Of a stretch of DNA of 64,000 nt, positions 9,074-17,236 are shown piece by piece. Position numbers and translations under genes: made by a program. This stretch comes from Flavihumibacter soli. Lineage in GTDB: Bacteria; Bacteroidota; Bacteroidia; Sphingobacteriales; Sphingobacteriaceae. The stretch spans positions 1 through 64,000 of the forward strand of contig NZ_JAAFZB010000094.1 of the NCBI RefSeq assembly GCF_010692725.1. The letters are read 5' to 3'. The notes beneath the pieces were generated by a model. That model made no database searches, was not told the origin of the DNA, and worked only from the letters and a program-made list of their open reading frames with translations. Position 1 is the stretch's first letter, and the number at the start of each line of letters is the position of its first letter.

Positions 9074-10348
9074 ATGGCAAATTCATCAGAAAACAACATA
9101 TCCGCTCCATTGGTAAAAATAATTGGACGGCCGGGCTCTGCAGAGGCATATACTATCCGTGATTTTCTGCATAGGTGCGATATTCCGTATGAGTGGATTG
9201 AATGTAAATCGAATGAAGAAGCAAAGAAGCTTGCAGGTGTGGAGGGTCTGTTTGACCGTAACCTGCCTGTTTGTCTTTTTCCTGATGGGACCCGACAAGA
9301 AAACCCGAATATCAAGCAGATAATTGAGAAGCTTGGCTGGTTCCGCAATCCTTCACGTTCCGAATACGACCTGGCTATATATGGTGCAGGTCCGGCAGGT
9401 TTAAGTGCTGCTGTTTACGGTGCCTCTGAAGGATTGAAAACTATTTTAGTGGAACAATATGCCATTGGCGGCCAAACCGGCAGCACCTCTAAAATTGAAA
9501 ACTATCTTGGCTTTCCCCAAGGCATTAGTGGTTCGGAATTAGCCAAGCGGGCCTGGGAGCAGGCTGACCGTTTTGGTGCTGAAATTATTCTTGCCCGTCA
9601 AGGTGTCCGGGCAGAGTTTACTCCTGCTAAAGGCGTGGGTTATCTCGATGACGGAACTAAAATAATTGCACGCACTTCCATTTGTGCAACCGGGGTACAG
9701 TACAGGCGTCTTGGTTTGCCTAACGAGAACCAGTTCCTGGGTAAAGGATTATACTACGGTGCTGGGGCAAGTGAAGCAGCCTATACTAAAGGAAAGCATG
9801 TGTTTATCGTTGGTGGTGGAAATTCTGCCGGGCAGGCTTCCATGCATTTTGCTCCTTACGCCGATCGTGTAATCATCGTTATACGTAATAAATCTTTAAA
9901 GGAGACCCTTTCGCAATACCTCGTCGAACGCATACATAATACGAAAAATATAGAGGTGCTCACCGAAACCGAGGTTACCGCTTTACATGGCAATGAGTTC
10001 CTGGAAGAGATTACCGTGATGGATCGTAAAACTGGCGAAGAGCGAAAAGAGAAGACACATTCAGTGTTTGTTTGCATTGGTGGGGAACCGCACACCCAAT
10101 GGGCTGTTGAGGTAGGCATCATACGCGATGAGGCTGGGTATTTAGTTACAGGCCCCGACTTGCTTCAGCAGGGTAAGCCGCCTGAAAAATGGCCGCTCGA
10201 TCGTACTCCTTATTACCTCGAAACAAATATACCCGGTGTTTTTGCGGCAGGTGATGTCCGGCACAATTCAATAAAGCGATGTGCTTCTGCCGCAGGAGAG
10301 GGCGCCATGTCTGTTGCCTTCGTTCACAGGTATTTGTCCGAGGGCTAA
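9074..10348 (+). CDS. Thioredoxin-reductase-like FAD/NAD(P) oxidoreductase lacking the CxxC
   Basis: A 424-residue fusion. Residues ~10-95 look like a glutaredoxin/thioredoxin-fold domain (VKIIGRPGSAEAYTIRDFL, then LPVCLFPDG) in which the redox CxxC is also absent. Residues ~100-424 form a TrxR-like core: FAD motif AIYGAGPAGLSAA, GGQTGSTSKIENYLGFP, NAD(P) motif FIVGGGNSAGQA and FAAGDVRHNSIKR near the end. Where TrxR has CAxC after GKG, this protein has GKGLYYGAGASEA (about 222-234). It can bind flavin and NAD(P)H but cannot run a standard dithiol relay. Cotranscription with clpB suggests a stress link, which is inference. Confidence 0.85.
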   Translation: MANSSENNISAPLVKIIGRPGSAEAYTIRDFLHRCDIPYEWIECKSNEEAKKLAGVEGLFDRNLPVCLFPDGTRQENPNIKQIIEKLGWFRNPSRSEYDLAIYGAGPAGLSAAVYGASEGLKTILVEQYAIGGQTGSTSKIENYLGFPQGISGSELAKRAWEQADRFGAEIILARQGVRAEFTPAKGVGYLDDGTKIIARTSICATGVQYRRLGLPNENQFLGKGLYYGAGASEAAYTKGKHVFIVGGGNSAGQASMHFAPYADRVIIVIRNKSLKETLSQYLVERIHNTKNIEVLTETEVTALHGNEFLEEITVMDRKTGEERKEKTHSVFVCIGGEPHTQWAVEVGIIRDEAGYLVTGPDLLQQGKPPEKWPLDRTPYYLETNIPGVFAAGDVRHNSIKRCASAAGEGAMSVAFVHRYLSEG

Positions 10349-10486
10349 AATAAAATTCAAGACGGGAATGATAACCGCCCGTTCCGTCAGGTTCCAGCAG
10401 ATTATGTACTTTTCGTCCTGCCGGGGTTCCCTCCAAGGAATTGTGCGAGAGCGAGGGGTAGCTGATCACCTAAAAAACTTCTTAAG

Positions 10487-10520
10487 TTGACAGCTCACTA
10501 ATCAATAAAAAATATCTTTG
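10487..10520 (+). promoter_or_regulatory. Bacteroidota-type promoter for the ATP-grasp gene
   Basis: TTG (10487-10489), 23 bases, then TATCTTTG (10513-10520), a full TAnnTTTG match. It lies about 70 bases before the chosen start codon at 10592, so the mRNA would have a leader of roughly 65 bases. Confidence 0.5.
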
Positions 10521-10591
10521 CGGGGCATAAATCATTCGTGTGCATAGGTAGGGATTGCCTGAATGGAATACACATATTAAGATACTGTCAA

Positions 10592-11488
10592 ATGAAGATA
10601 GCTTACGTTTGTTACGAGGATAAAGGACAATACGCCTCGGGCGTAGAAAATGAGGATCTTATCCTACTCACCTTTTTAAAGAAAAACAACTTAGATATAA
10701 GCCTTGAGATCTGGACAGATCCGAACGTTGACTGGGCTCAGTATGATCTTGCCATCCTGAAATCGCCATGGGATTATTTCGATAAAATCAATCAGTTCTA
10801 TGAGTGGTTAGAGACCCTCGACCGGTTGAAGGTACGGCTGCTTAACCCGGTGGAAACAGTTAAATGGAACAGTGATAAGCATTATCTTCAGGAAATAGCA
10901 GATGCCGGGTTGTCGGTCACCCCTACCCTGTATTTTGAAAAGGACTCTAAACCAGAAATAGAGAAATGCTTCGAAAGCCTGCAATCCGATACCTTAATTG
11001 TGAAGCCGTGCATCAGCGGTGGTTCCAAAAATACAATAAAGATCAACCGTTCGAATTACCAGGAATCTATAGCAGTCATTAATAAATTTCTTACGGAAGA
11101 AGCCTATATGGTACAGCCCTTTCTCAAAGAGGTAGAGAGCACAGGTGAATGGTCTTTTTTATTTTTCAACGGGAAGTTCAGCCATAGCCTCCTCAAAAAA
11201 GCGAAGCCCGGCGATTTTCGTGTTCAGCATTACCTGGGCGGAAGCATTCATGCTGAGTCAGCTCCCGAGCATCTGTTGAAATCGGCATGTGAATATGTCG
11301 AGCGTTTTGCCAAAGGTTGTTTATATGCCCGGGTTGACGGACTGGAAATAGGCGGCAGGTTTACGCTTATGGAACTGGAACTGATTGAACCATTCCTGTT
11401 TATGTTTACAAATCCGGACAGTTACCAGCACTACTACGAGGCGCTGCTTCAGTTAACGGCAAAAACTCCGGAAGTTCAGCCATCCTGA
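10592..11488 (+). CDS. ATP-grasp domain protein
   Basis: About 298 residues of the RimK/glutathione-synthetase-like ATP-grasp group: an ATP-dependent carboxylate-amine ligase with unknown substrates. The central part holds the nucleotide-binding strands (DTLIVKPCISGGSKNT, about 153-168; AYMVQPFLKEVESTGEWSFLF, about 186-206) and the C-terminal metal-binding strand YARVDGL...LMELELIEPFLF. Start set at MKIAYVCYEDKGQ (10592), which begins the usual first beta strand; an upstream in-frame Met at 10538 would add 18 unrelated residues. The gene stands alone, with its own promoter and terminator. Confidence 0.85.
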   Translation: MKIAYVCYEDKGQYASGVENEDLILLTFLKKNNLDISLEIWTDPNVDWAQYDLAILKSPWDYFDKINQFYEWLETLDRLKVRLLNPVETVKWNSDKHYLQEIADAGLSVTPTLYFEKDSKPEIEKCFESLQSDTLIVKPCISGGSKNTIKINRSNYQESIAVINKFLTEEAYMVQPFLKEVESTGEWSFLFFNGKFSHSLLKKAKPGDFRVQHYLGGSIHAESAPEHLLKSACEYVERFAKGCLYARVDGLEIGGRFTLMELELIEPFLFMFTNPDSYQHYYEALLQLTAKTPEVQPS

Positions 11489-11493
11489 GACAC

Positions 11494-11537
11494 AAAAAAG
11501 CCAGGAATGAAAGTATTAAACTCTCAACCTGGCTTTT
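11494..11537. terminator. Bidirectional intrinsic terminator
   Basis: AAAAAAGCCAGG (11494-11505) pairs with CCTGGCTTTT (11528-11537). A tract on one side and T tract on the other serve both convergent genes, the ATP-grasp gene and the YtxH gene. Confidence 0.75.
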
Positions 11538-11550
11538 AAAAGGTAGATTA

Positions 11551-11793
11551 TTAGTATTGTGAAGTTTTGCTCTTCAGATTATCGATCACGTTCTTAGCCT
11601 GCTCGGTAACCTGGGCGAAACTGTCGGACGCACGGTCTTTAAAATTTGCGCTTAGGTCGTTAAACGAATTCATCAAATTGTTAGCAGTTTCCCTGCCTTT
11701 TTCGGTTTTTAGTAAATACCAGGCGGCTGCCCCTGCTGCAAGACCTACTAATAATACAGCTCCGATTGTTGATTTATTTCTGTCGTAGTTCAT
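11551..11793 (-). CDS. YtxH domain-containing protein
   Basis: An 80-residue protein with one N-terminal membrane or hydrophobic helix (VLLVGLAAGAAAWYLL, about 14-29) followed by an amphipathic helical tail rich in K, D, N and S. This is the YtxH/YtxJ-like small stress protein pattern, often induced with general stress regulons; the exact role is unknown. The next gene upstream on the same strand (11863-12273) encodes a very hydrophilic protein and may be in the same unit. Confidence 0.75.
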   Translation of the reverse strand: MNYDRNKSTIGAVLLVGLAAGAAAWYLLKTEKGRETANNLMNSFNDLSANFKDRASDSFAQVTEQAKNVIDNLKSKTSQY

Positions 11794-11862
11794 AAGGATA
11801 AATTTTTATTGTTTACTAATTAGAATAAATACCTTGCCAAAAGGAATATTCAACGGACTTTT

Positions 11863-12273
11863 CTAAGAATTATTTTCTTCATCGGTCAGGCCGGTTTTAC
11901 CCTTTGCCAGATCTTCCTGCGAAGTACCGCCGGCATTGGTGACGTGGTTCCGGCCGCTGTTCTGTTGTACCCCATCGGTCAGATTCTGGTCGCTGAAGTC
12001 GTCTGTATACCGGGAACCAGGACGGTTTGAACTTCGCTGACCATGATTGCCCACCCAATGATGTTCCTGATTTTCCCGGACGCCTTCTTCATTAGCCGGT
12101 TTCTCTTTATTACTATCATTCGAGATATCAATGAAACTGCCGTTAACCTCTTCTTCATTCCCTTCTTCGCGGCCTATATTTCCATTGTTGTTCTGAGTCT
12201 GGGAACGGCTTTCATTTTCCAGTGAATACTCCTGGTTCCTGTTAGGGTTATTGATGTTTTCGTTGGTTGACAT
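11863..12273 (-). CDS. Hypothetical hydrophilic low-complexity protein
   Basis: A 136-residue protein with no recognisable domain, signal peptide or membrane segment. It is extremely rich in N, E, Q, G, S and D and nearly lacks hydrophobic residues, so it should be intrinsically disordered, in the manner of hydrophilin or stress-protectant proteins. That role is a guess from composition and from the neighbouring YtxH stress-type gene. The ATG at 12273 is the only sensible start. Confidence 0.65.
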   Translation of the reverse strand: MSTNENINNPNRNQEYSLENESRSQTQNNNGNIGREEGNEEEVNGSFIDISNDSNKEKPANEEGVRENQEHHWVGNHGQRSSNRPGSRYTDDFSDQNLTDGVQQNSGRNHVTNAGGTSQEDLAKGKTGLTDEENNS

Positions 12274-12696
12274 AGTAGTAAGTTTTCCAATTTAACAAGC
12301 CGGCCGGGGCATTGTTCTTCAAAAAACAAATCAGCTTACCCTCCCTAATCGGATTCCGGAAAACGGTATTGATATAATCCTGCCATCTGATCCTTATATA
12401 ATAACAGGTTACTAACTATGTTGTGACCCTGTTATTATGTAGGGCGCATATAGTTAGTACATAGTTAGCATGTAGTTAGCCCGCTCGCTGACTGCACAAA
12501 TTTTGCCGGTTGACTCGTCCTTATGCAGCTGAAATTAGTTTACAGCAGGAATGGAGATTAAGCTATTGATTTACAATGAATCGGGGTGTTACGAACAGAC
12601 GTTTACAGTCCTTCTCATTCGTCCCCTCAACAAACATTGTTCGTAAAACTGATGTATAATAACATCCTGACCCAATCTTCGGAACAGGCTAAAACA
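12274..12696. repeat. Intergenic region with inverted repeat and phased TAGTTAG heptamers
   Basis: An 11-bp perfect inverted repeat, ATAATAACAGG (12398-12408) and CCTGTTATTAT (12428-12438), encloses CTAACTA (12412-12418). Downstream, TAGTTAG occurs at 12451, 12462 and 12473, an exact 11-bp spacing, and each is the reverse complement of the CTAACTA in the loop. No gene is credible in 12274-12585; 12586-12696 is an open upstream extension of the SemiSWEET frame that I do not accept as coding. Confidence 0.6.
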
Positions 12697-12972
12697 ATGA
12701 ATATGGATGAGAAAATGATCAAAGCTGTCGGTCTTGTGGCAGGAATTCTGACGGCATCGTCCTTACTGCCCCAGCTATTTAAGACCATCAAGACGAAAGA
12801 AGCCGAAGATGTTGCACCGTTCATGTTCTGGATGCTGGTTACCGGCACTGCTTTATGGACCTATTATGGAGTTTTGAGGGATGACCTGCCGATCATGATA
12901 ACCAATGCATTCTCACTCAGCTTAAATATCCTGATGCTGATCTTACGTAAACACTATAAGAAGGATGATTAA
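12697..12972 (+). CDS. SemiSWEET-family sugar transporter
   Basis: About 91 residues with three predicted membrane helices (VGLVAGILTASSLLPQLF, APFMFWMLVTGTALWTYYGVL, LPIMITNAFSLSLNILMLIL). The conserved Pro-Gln near the end of helix 1 (LLPQLFKTIKTK) marks the PQ-loop/SemiSWEET family, small bacterial facilitators that work as homodimers to pass mono- or disaccharides. Start placed at MNMDEKM (12697), which gives the usual family length; the open frame reaches back to 12586 but adds 37 unlike residues. The 3' end overlaps the convergent DUF1456 gene by 4 bases. Confidence 0.85.
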   Translation: MNMDEKMIKAVGLVAGILTASSLLPQLFKTIKTKEAEDVAPFMFWMLVTGTALWTYYGVLRDDLPIMITNAFSLSLNILMLILRKHYKKDD

Positions 12973-13217
12973 CTGTCCTGTTCTTTATTTTCAGGCTTAG
13001 GACGCGGTCCCCTCTTATAGATGATCAGGCCATTGAGAAAATTACGTAAGATCTGGTCGCCGCAGGGTTTGTAGTTGGGATGATCTTCTTTACGAAAGAT
13101 TGCGCCCAATTCGCTTTTCGTGATCTTAAAGTTCGCCAGCTGAAGGATCTTAACAATCTCATCGTCGTTCAACTGAAGCGCTACCCGAAGCTTCTTCATT
13201 ACATCGTTATTGCTCAT
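12969..13217 (-). CDS. DUF1456 (YehS-like) family protein
   Basis: An 82-residue protein of the DUF1456 family. Its pattern is a short helical repeat, with DVMKKLRVALQLNDDEIVKIL then KITKSELGAIFRKEDHPNY and LRNFLNGLIIYKRGPR. The family fold is helical and its function is unknown. Full family proteins such as YehS have two copies of this repeat over ~150 residues; this one has one to one and a half, so it is at the short end. It sits 26 bases downstream of the DbpA-like helicase gene on the same strand and is likely cotranscribed with it. Confidence 0.8.
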   Translation of the reverse strand: MSNNDVMKKLRVALQLNDDEIVKILQLANFKITKSELGAIFRKEDHPNYKPCGDQILRNFLNGLIIYKRGPRPKPENKEQDS

Positions 13218-13243
13218 AATTATATTTTTATCAGGCGATCGTC

Positions 13244-14545
13244 CTACCTGGAAATCTCAATTTTTACTTTCCTGTTTTTAATCTTTTCATTTTTGATCCG
13301 TGCCAATACTGCATGAACCTTGGATCGTTTGATCGCTGCGTATGCGGCAAAGTCCCACACCTCAATACGGCCGAGGTCTTCTTTCTGAATATCCCCTTTT
13401 TTTAATAACAAGCCGACGATATCAATTTTGTTGATCTTATCCTTCTTCCCCGCAGCGATATATAGCGTAACCCAGGGGGTGTTCTCAGGCAAAATATCCT
13501 CCTCCGGAACGCTTTCGGCTTCCGGCATCGTGTCAAGATAAGGCAGCTTATCATCTTCGGCAAGAATAAGATAAGCCGTACCGGAAGCATTCATACGTGC
13601 GGTACGACCGTTTCTGTGAGTGAAAGCCTCTTTAGTGTGCGGCAATTGATAGTGAATGACATATTCGATTTCCGGGATATCCAACCCCCGGGAGGCCAGG
13701 TCGGTCGTGATCAGCAGGCGGTGACTGCCATTCCGGAACTTCAATAAGGCAAGTTCCCGGTCCTCCTGCTCTAATCCGCCATGAAACACATCATGCTCAA
13801 GGCCGCTGTCCCATAAAGTCTGGCTGATTCGGTCCACAGCTTCCCGGTGATTACAAAAAACCAGGGTGGGCTTACTCCCAATCTTACAGATCAGTGAAAA
13901 AAGCGTCTCAAGTTTATCGGCAGCGGCAGGCGATTTTACTGCCTTTAATTGGAGATCCGGCAGCGTGTTTGTATCTCCGAGAAAATCGACCACTACATTA
14001 TTTTTGACACCCGTAAACGGAGGTATCTCCTGCATCCGGGTAGCGGAAGTAAGCACCCGCTTCTTGAGGGCTGTCAGGTTGCTGACGATAAACGCCATAT
14101 CCTCTTCAAAGCCAAACTCCAGCGATTTATCAAACTCGTCGAGCACCATCGTGGTGATGGTGCCGGGATCAAAACTATTGGCCCGGATGTGATATGCGAT
14201 ACGACCCGGTGTTCCGACCAGTACCGCGGGCAAGTGGCTTAGATTATTCTTTTCAACACGGGTTGAATGGCCGCCGTAAAAACAGTTAACCTTAAAGCCC
14301 GTTTGCATGCTTTTAAACACCTGCTCGATCTGCAGAGCCAGCTCGCGGGAAGGCACTAATATTAAGGACTGGATTCCCTGAGCACCAGGATTCAACTGCT
14401 TAAAGAGCGGCAGTAAAAAGGCCAGGGTCTTTCCGGAGCCTGTAGGAGAAAGCAGTACAATATCTTTTTCTACCGGTGCATCGATGGATGCCAGTTGCAT
14501 CTCATTCAACGCAGCTATTTTTAGGGCCTGCAATACTTTTTCCAT
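13244..14545 (-). CDS. DbpA-like DEAD-box RNA helicase
   Basis: A 433-residue SF2 RNA helicase, probably acting in 50S assembly. Motifs: Q-motif NEMQ (about 14-17), Walker A SPTGSGKT (about 33-40), PSRELALQ, GTPGR, VLDEFDKS (Walker B, about 132-139, DEFD rather than DEAD), TSATRM, and HRNGRTAR (motif VI). The last ~75 residues (WVTLYIAAGKKDKINKIDIV and onward) match the DbpA RNA-binding domain that recognises hairpin 92 of 23S rRNA. The N-terminal extension is short. The DUF1456 gene follows on the same strand. Confidence 0.9.
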   Translation of the reverse strand: MEKVLQALKIAALNEMQLASIDAPVEKDIVLLSPTGSGKTLAFLLPLFKQLNPGAQGIQSLILVPSRELALQIEQVFKSMQTGFKVNCFYGGHSTRVEKNNLSHLPAVLVGTPGRIAYHIRANSFDPGTITTMVLDEFDKSLEFGFEEDMAFIVSNLTALKKRVLTSATRMQEIPPFTGVKNNVVVDFLGDTNTLPDLQLKAVKSPAAADKLETLFSLICKIGSKPTLVFCNHREAVDRISQTLWDSGLEHDVFHGGLEQEDRELALLKFRNGSHRLLITTDLASRGLDIPEIEYVIHYQLPHTKEAFTHRNGRTARMNASGTAYLILAEDDKLPYLDTMPEAESVPEEDILPENTPWVTLYIAAGKKDKINKIDIVGLLLKKGDIQKEDLGRIEVWDFAAYAAIKRSKVHAVLARIKNEKIKNRKVKIEISR

Positions 14546-14735
14546 TTCACCGATTAATGGGCAAAGGTAATGTAATAATCAGTTTCTGCTCAAATCACCG
14601 GTTCAATTGCATGATCGTCAGAAAAACTAAATTAACCACCTGTTTAACTTATTATTTTTTTAAATACATCTATACCGATTACATATTTTCGCGACGTTTT
14701 ATCACTGTTTATCACCTTCAATTTCTAGTTTTTAT

Positions 14736-15635
14736 ATGAACAATCACATTTCATCCCTACTGAGAAACTCAATTCCCGTTCTTCTTTCAGCTATCCTGCT
14801 CCTAAACTCTTCCTGTCAATCTACCTCAGAAGCCCAGTCTATCCAGGACTCGCTACCTGCCTCGCAGGAGTCTGCAGCTAGCAAGGTTGAAGGTACAGCT
14901 GAAGTAAAGTCAAACACTAAAGTTGCCACTGCTGCTGAAATACTTGCGCGGCCACAGGTGCCGATCTTATGCTATCACCAGATCCGGAACTGGAAAGCCA
15001 CAGATTCAAAAGGCGCAAAGGATTACATCGTTCCTCTTGCTGAATTTAAGGCACAGATGAAGATGCTTGCAGACAGCGGATATCATACGATATTACCCGA
15101 TCAGCTTTTCAGTTACCTGAAATACGGTACTGAGCTTCCTTCCAAGCCGATCATGCTTACCTATGACGACACCGTAATTGACCAGTTTACCGTGGCAGAA
15201 ACCGAAATGAAAAAGTATGGCTTCAAGGGAGTATTTTTTATTATGACCGTCTCGCTGGGCCGTCCTAACTACATGAGCAGAGAACAAGTGAAAAGTCTTT
15301 CTGACGCAGGACATGAGATCGGCTCACATACCTGGGATCACCATAATGTGAAAAAATACCAGGGCGAGGATTGGGTAACTCAGATTGAGAAGCCCACAAA
15401 AACCTTAAAGGAGATCACAGGAAAAGACATTAAATACTTTGCCTATCCATTCGGATTATGGAATCCTGAGGCTATTCCGGAATTAAAAAAACGCGGATTT
15501 GACGGAGCATTCGTACTTGCAGAAAAACGTGATGAGCAAGATCCCCTTTTTACGATCAGAAGGATCATTGCCAGTGGTTACTGGAGCCCGCGAACACTGC
15601 ATAACAGTATTGTCAACAGTTTTGACGGTAAGTAA
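14736..15635 (+). CDS. Polysaccharide deacetylase (NodB-like) lipoprotein
   Basis: A 299-residue exported lipoprotein: an N-terminal hydrophobic stretch ends at LLLNSSC with Cys27. After a Ser/Ala/Lys-rich linker a NodB-homology carbohydrate esterase 4 domain starts with VPILCYHQI (about 78-86). Motif 1 reads LTYDDTVID (about 138-146); the metal-binding motif SHTWDHHN (about 194-201) is intact. The residue after the Asp pair is Thr where most family members have Gly. Likely substrate is an N-acetylated polysaccharide in the envelope. Stands alone on the plus strand. Confidence 0.88.
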   Translation: MNNHISSLLRNSIPVLLSAILLLNSSCQSTSEAQSIQDSLPASQESAASKVEGTAEVKSNTKVATAAEILARPQVPILCYHQIRNWKATDSKGAKDYIVPLAEFKAQMKMLADSGYHTILPDQLFSYLKYGTELPSKPIMLTYDDTVIDQFTVAETEMKKYGFKGVFFIMTVSLGRPNYMSREQVKSLSDAGHEIGSHTWDHHNVKKYQGEDWVTQIEKPTKTLKEITGKDIKYFAYPFGLWNPEAIPELKKRGFDGAFVLAEKRDEQDPLFTIRRIIASGYWSPRTLHNSIVNSFDGK

Positions 15636-15721
15636 CAAGATTGAAACTGAATAATCTATTCATTGTTAATTAATAATCTTTATTTTCAATCGATAAATGG
15701 TTATTATAAAAACTTAAAAAA

Positions 15722-16237
15722 ATGAAGAAGATTCTAATACTGACCCTGATCGCCGGCTTATTTACCGGGATAAACGCATCTGCCCAACAAGATAAAAGCA
15801 AACGGCCTAGTCCGCCGGCTAAAGTTTCCGAAACCATTGCATCGGGTGCAACAGTCTCCATTGATTATAGTCAGCCCTCAGTAAATGGCCGCACTATTGG
15901 AAAAGAAATTGCTCCCTATGGTGAAGTATGGCGTACCGGAGCTAACGAAGCTACAGTCTTCGAAACAAATAAAGATGTGAAGATCGAAGGCAAAACCCTT
16001 GCCGCCGGAAAGTACAGCTTATACAGCGTTCCCGGGGCCGATAAATGGACAATTATTTTTAACAAAACCTGGAAACAATGGGGAACAGACTACAACAAGG
16101 CTGATGATGCCTTACGTGTTGATGTAAAACCGTCAAAAGCTACGGCCAATACTGAAAAGATGACTTTTAACATCGCGAAAAATGGTAAGGTCTCCTTAAT
16201 GTGGGGAGATACCGCAGTAGGCTTCCAGGTAAAATAA
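15722..16237 (+). CDS. DUF2911 domain secreted protein
   Basis: A 171-residue protein with a clear signal peptide (KKILILTLIAGLFTG, cleavage near ASA/QQ at about 21). The mature part matches DUF2911: SIDYSQPSVNGRTIGKEIAP, GEVWRTGANEATVFETNKDV and ALAAGKYSLYSVPG-like blocks. The family is common in Bacteroidota and has no known activity; it is probably periplasmic. A strong terminator follows 17 bases after the stop, so it is likely monocistronic. Confidence 0.88.
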   Translation: MKKILILTLIAGLFTGINASAQQDKSKRPSPPAKVSETIASGATVSIDYSQPSVNGRTIGKEIAPYGEVWRTGANEATVFETNKDVKIEGKTLAAGKYSLYSVPGADKWTIIFNKTWKQWGTDYNKADDALRVDVKPSKATANTEKMTFNIAKNGKVSLMWGDTAVGFQVK

Positions 16238-16254
16238 TACGACGATTAACAATT

Positions 16255-16283
16255 AAAAACCCGGACATGTTCCGGGTTTTTTT
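16255..16283 (+). terminator. Intrinsic terminator of the DUF2911 gene
   Basis: AAACCCGGA (16257-16265) and TCCGGGTTT (16271-16279) with a 5-base loop, followed by more T. Confidence 0.85.
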
Positions 16284-16332
16284 ATGCCAATTGTTTTCCG
16301 CGGATTTGTTTATTTTACCGAAAAAAAAGAAT

Positions 16333-17220
16333 ATGCCGAAACCTTACTTAGCAGTTATCATCCTGCTGTCCTGCTCCTCTCTCGTAATCTCTTCCTGCAA
16401 AAATCAAACTTCACTTAAACTTGAAAAGAAAATTGACAAATCTTTCATATCAGAAGATGAAATGCCTGATTCTTTATCGCCGGCAGGAATAATTGAATTG
16501 AAAATTCCTTCTTCAGGTTCAAACATATATGGATTCAGTTATACGGCAAATGGCAAAAGGCTTCACCCTACCGTAGTCATGCTGCATGGCATGCCTGGAA
16601 ATGAGCGTAACCTTGATCTGGCTCAGAACCTGAGACGAGGCGGTTATAACGTCGTTTATTTCAATTACCGCGGCAGCTGGGGTTCTGAAGGAAAGTATAG
16701 TTATTCCAACAGTCTGCAGGATGTCAGCGCCGTGGTGGATTTTATTACGGATTCAAGTAATGTCGAACGCCTGAAGATAGATACAAGCCGTATTGCATTA
16801 GTTGGACATAGCATGGGCGCCGGGATAGCAATGATCAATGGTATCAAAAACCATAAAATAAAAGCGATAGCAGGCATTTCCGTATTCAATCCTTACACCT
16901 TACTTCAGGGAAAAGAGGCACAAAGCAACGTTTTGGGCCTTGAAGAATATATCTCAACTTTAGGCATGCTAAAAACAGATCCGGAGAGTTATTTAAATGA
17001 TCTGCTTGCGCACATTAAAGATTACAATATTGAATCAATGATTGCCTCAACGAAGAAACCTGTATTGGTGATCGATGAGCATACGAAGAATGATTATCTT
17101 GGCAGCATTAAGAAAAAGAAGCTTATCTATAAAGTATGGGATACTGACCATGCCTTTACAAACCGGCGAATCTTACTTAGTATAGAAATAAAAAGCTGGC
17201 TCGATAAAAATCTCAAATAA
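16333..17220 (+). CDS. Alpha/beta hydrolase lipoprotein
   Basis: A 295-residue serine hydrolase with lipoprotein signal (LVISSC, Cys22). The oxyanion-side HGMPG (about 85-89), nucleophile elbow GHSMGAG (Ser about 160), an acid-site stretch VLVIDEHTKND and a C-terminal DTDHAF supply a catalytic triad. Resembles prolyl-oligopeptidase/acyl-esterase type hydrolases; substrate unknown. Start set at MPKPYLAV (16333) since it gives the signal peptide; the open frame from 16201 overlaps the preceding gene and its terminator. Sits 16 bases before rluF, likely cotranscribed. Confidence 0.85.
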   Translation: MPKPYLAVIILLSCSSLVISSCKNQTSLKLEKKIDKSFISEDEMPDSLSPAGIIELKIPSSGSNIYGFSYTANGKRLHPTVVMLHGMPGNERNLDLAQNLRRGGYNVVYFNYRGSWGSEGKYSYSNSLQDVSAVVDFITDSSNVERLKIDTSRIALVGHSMGAGIAMINGIKNHKIKAIAGISVFNPYTLLQGKEAQSNVLGLEEYISTLGMLKTDPESYLNDLLAHIKDYNIESMIASTKKPVLVIDEHTKNDYLGSIKKKKLIYKVWDTDHAFTNRRILLSIEIKSWLDKNLK

Positions 17221-17236
17221 TCTCCCTGCATAACAA

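Noticed and set aside
12586-12696. 37-residue N-terminal extension of the SemiSWEET protein
   Set aside because: The extension has no membrane or signal pattern and would make the protein longer than its family.
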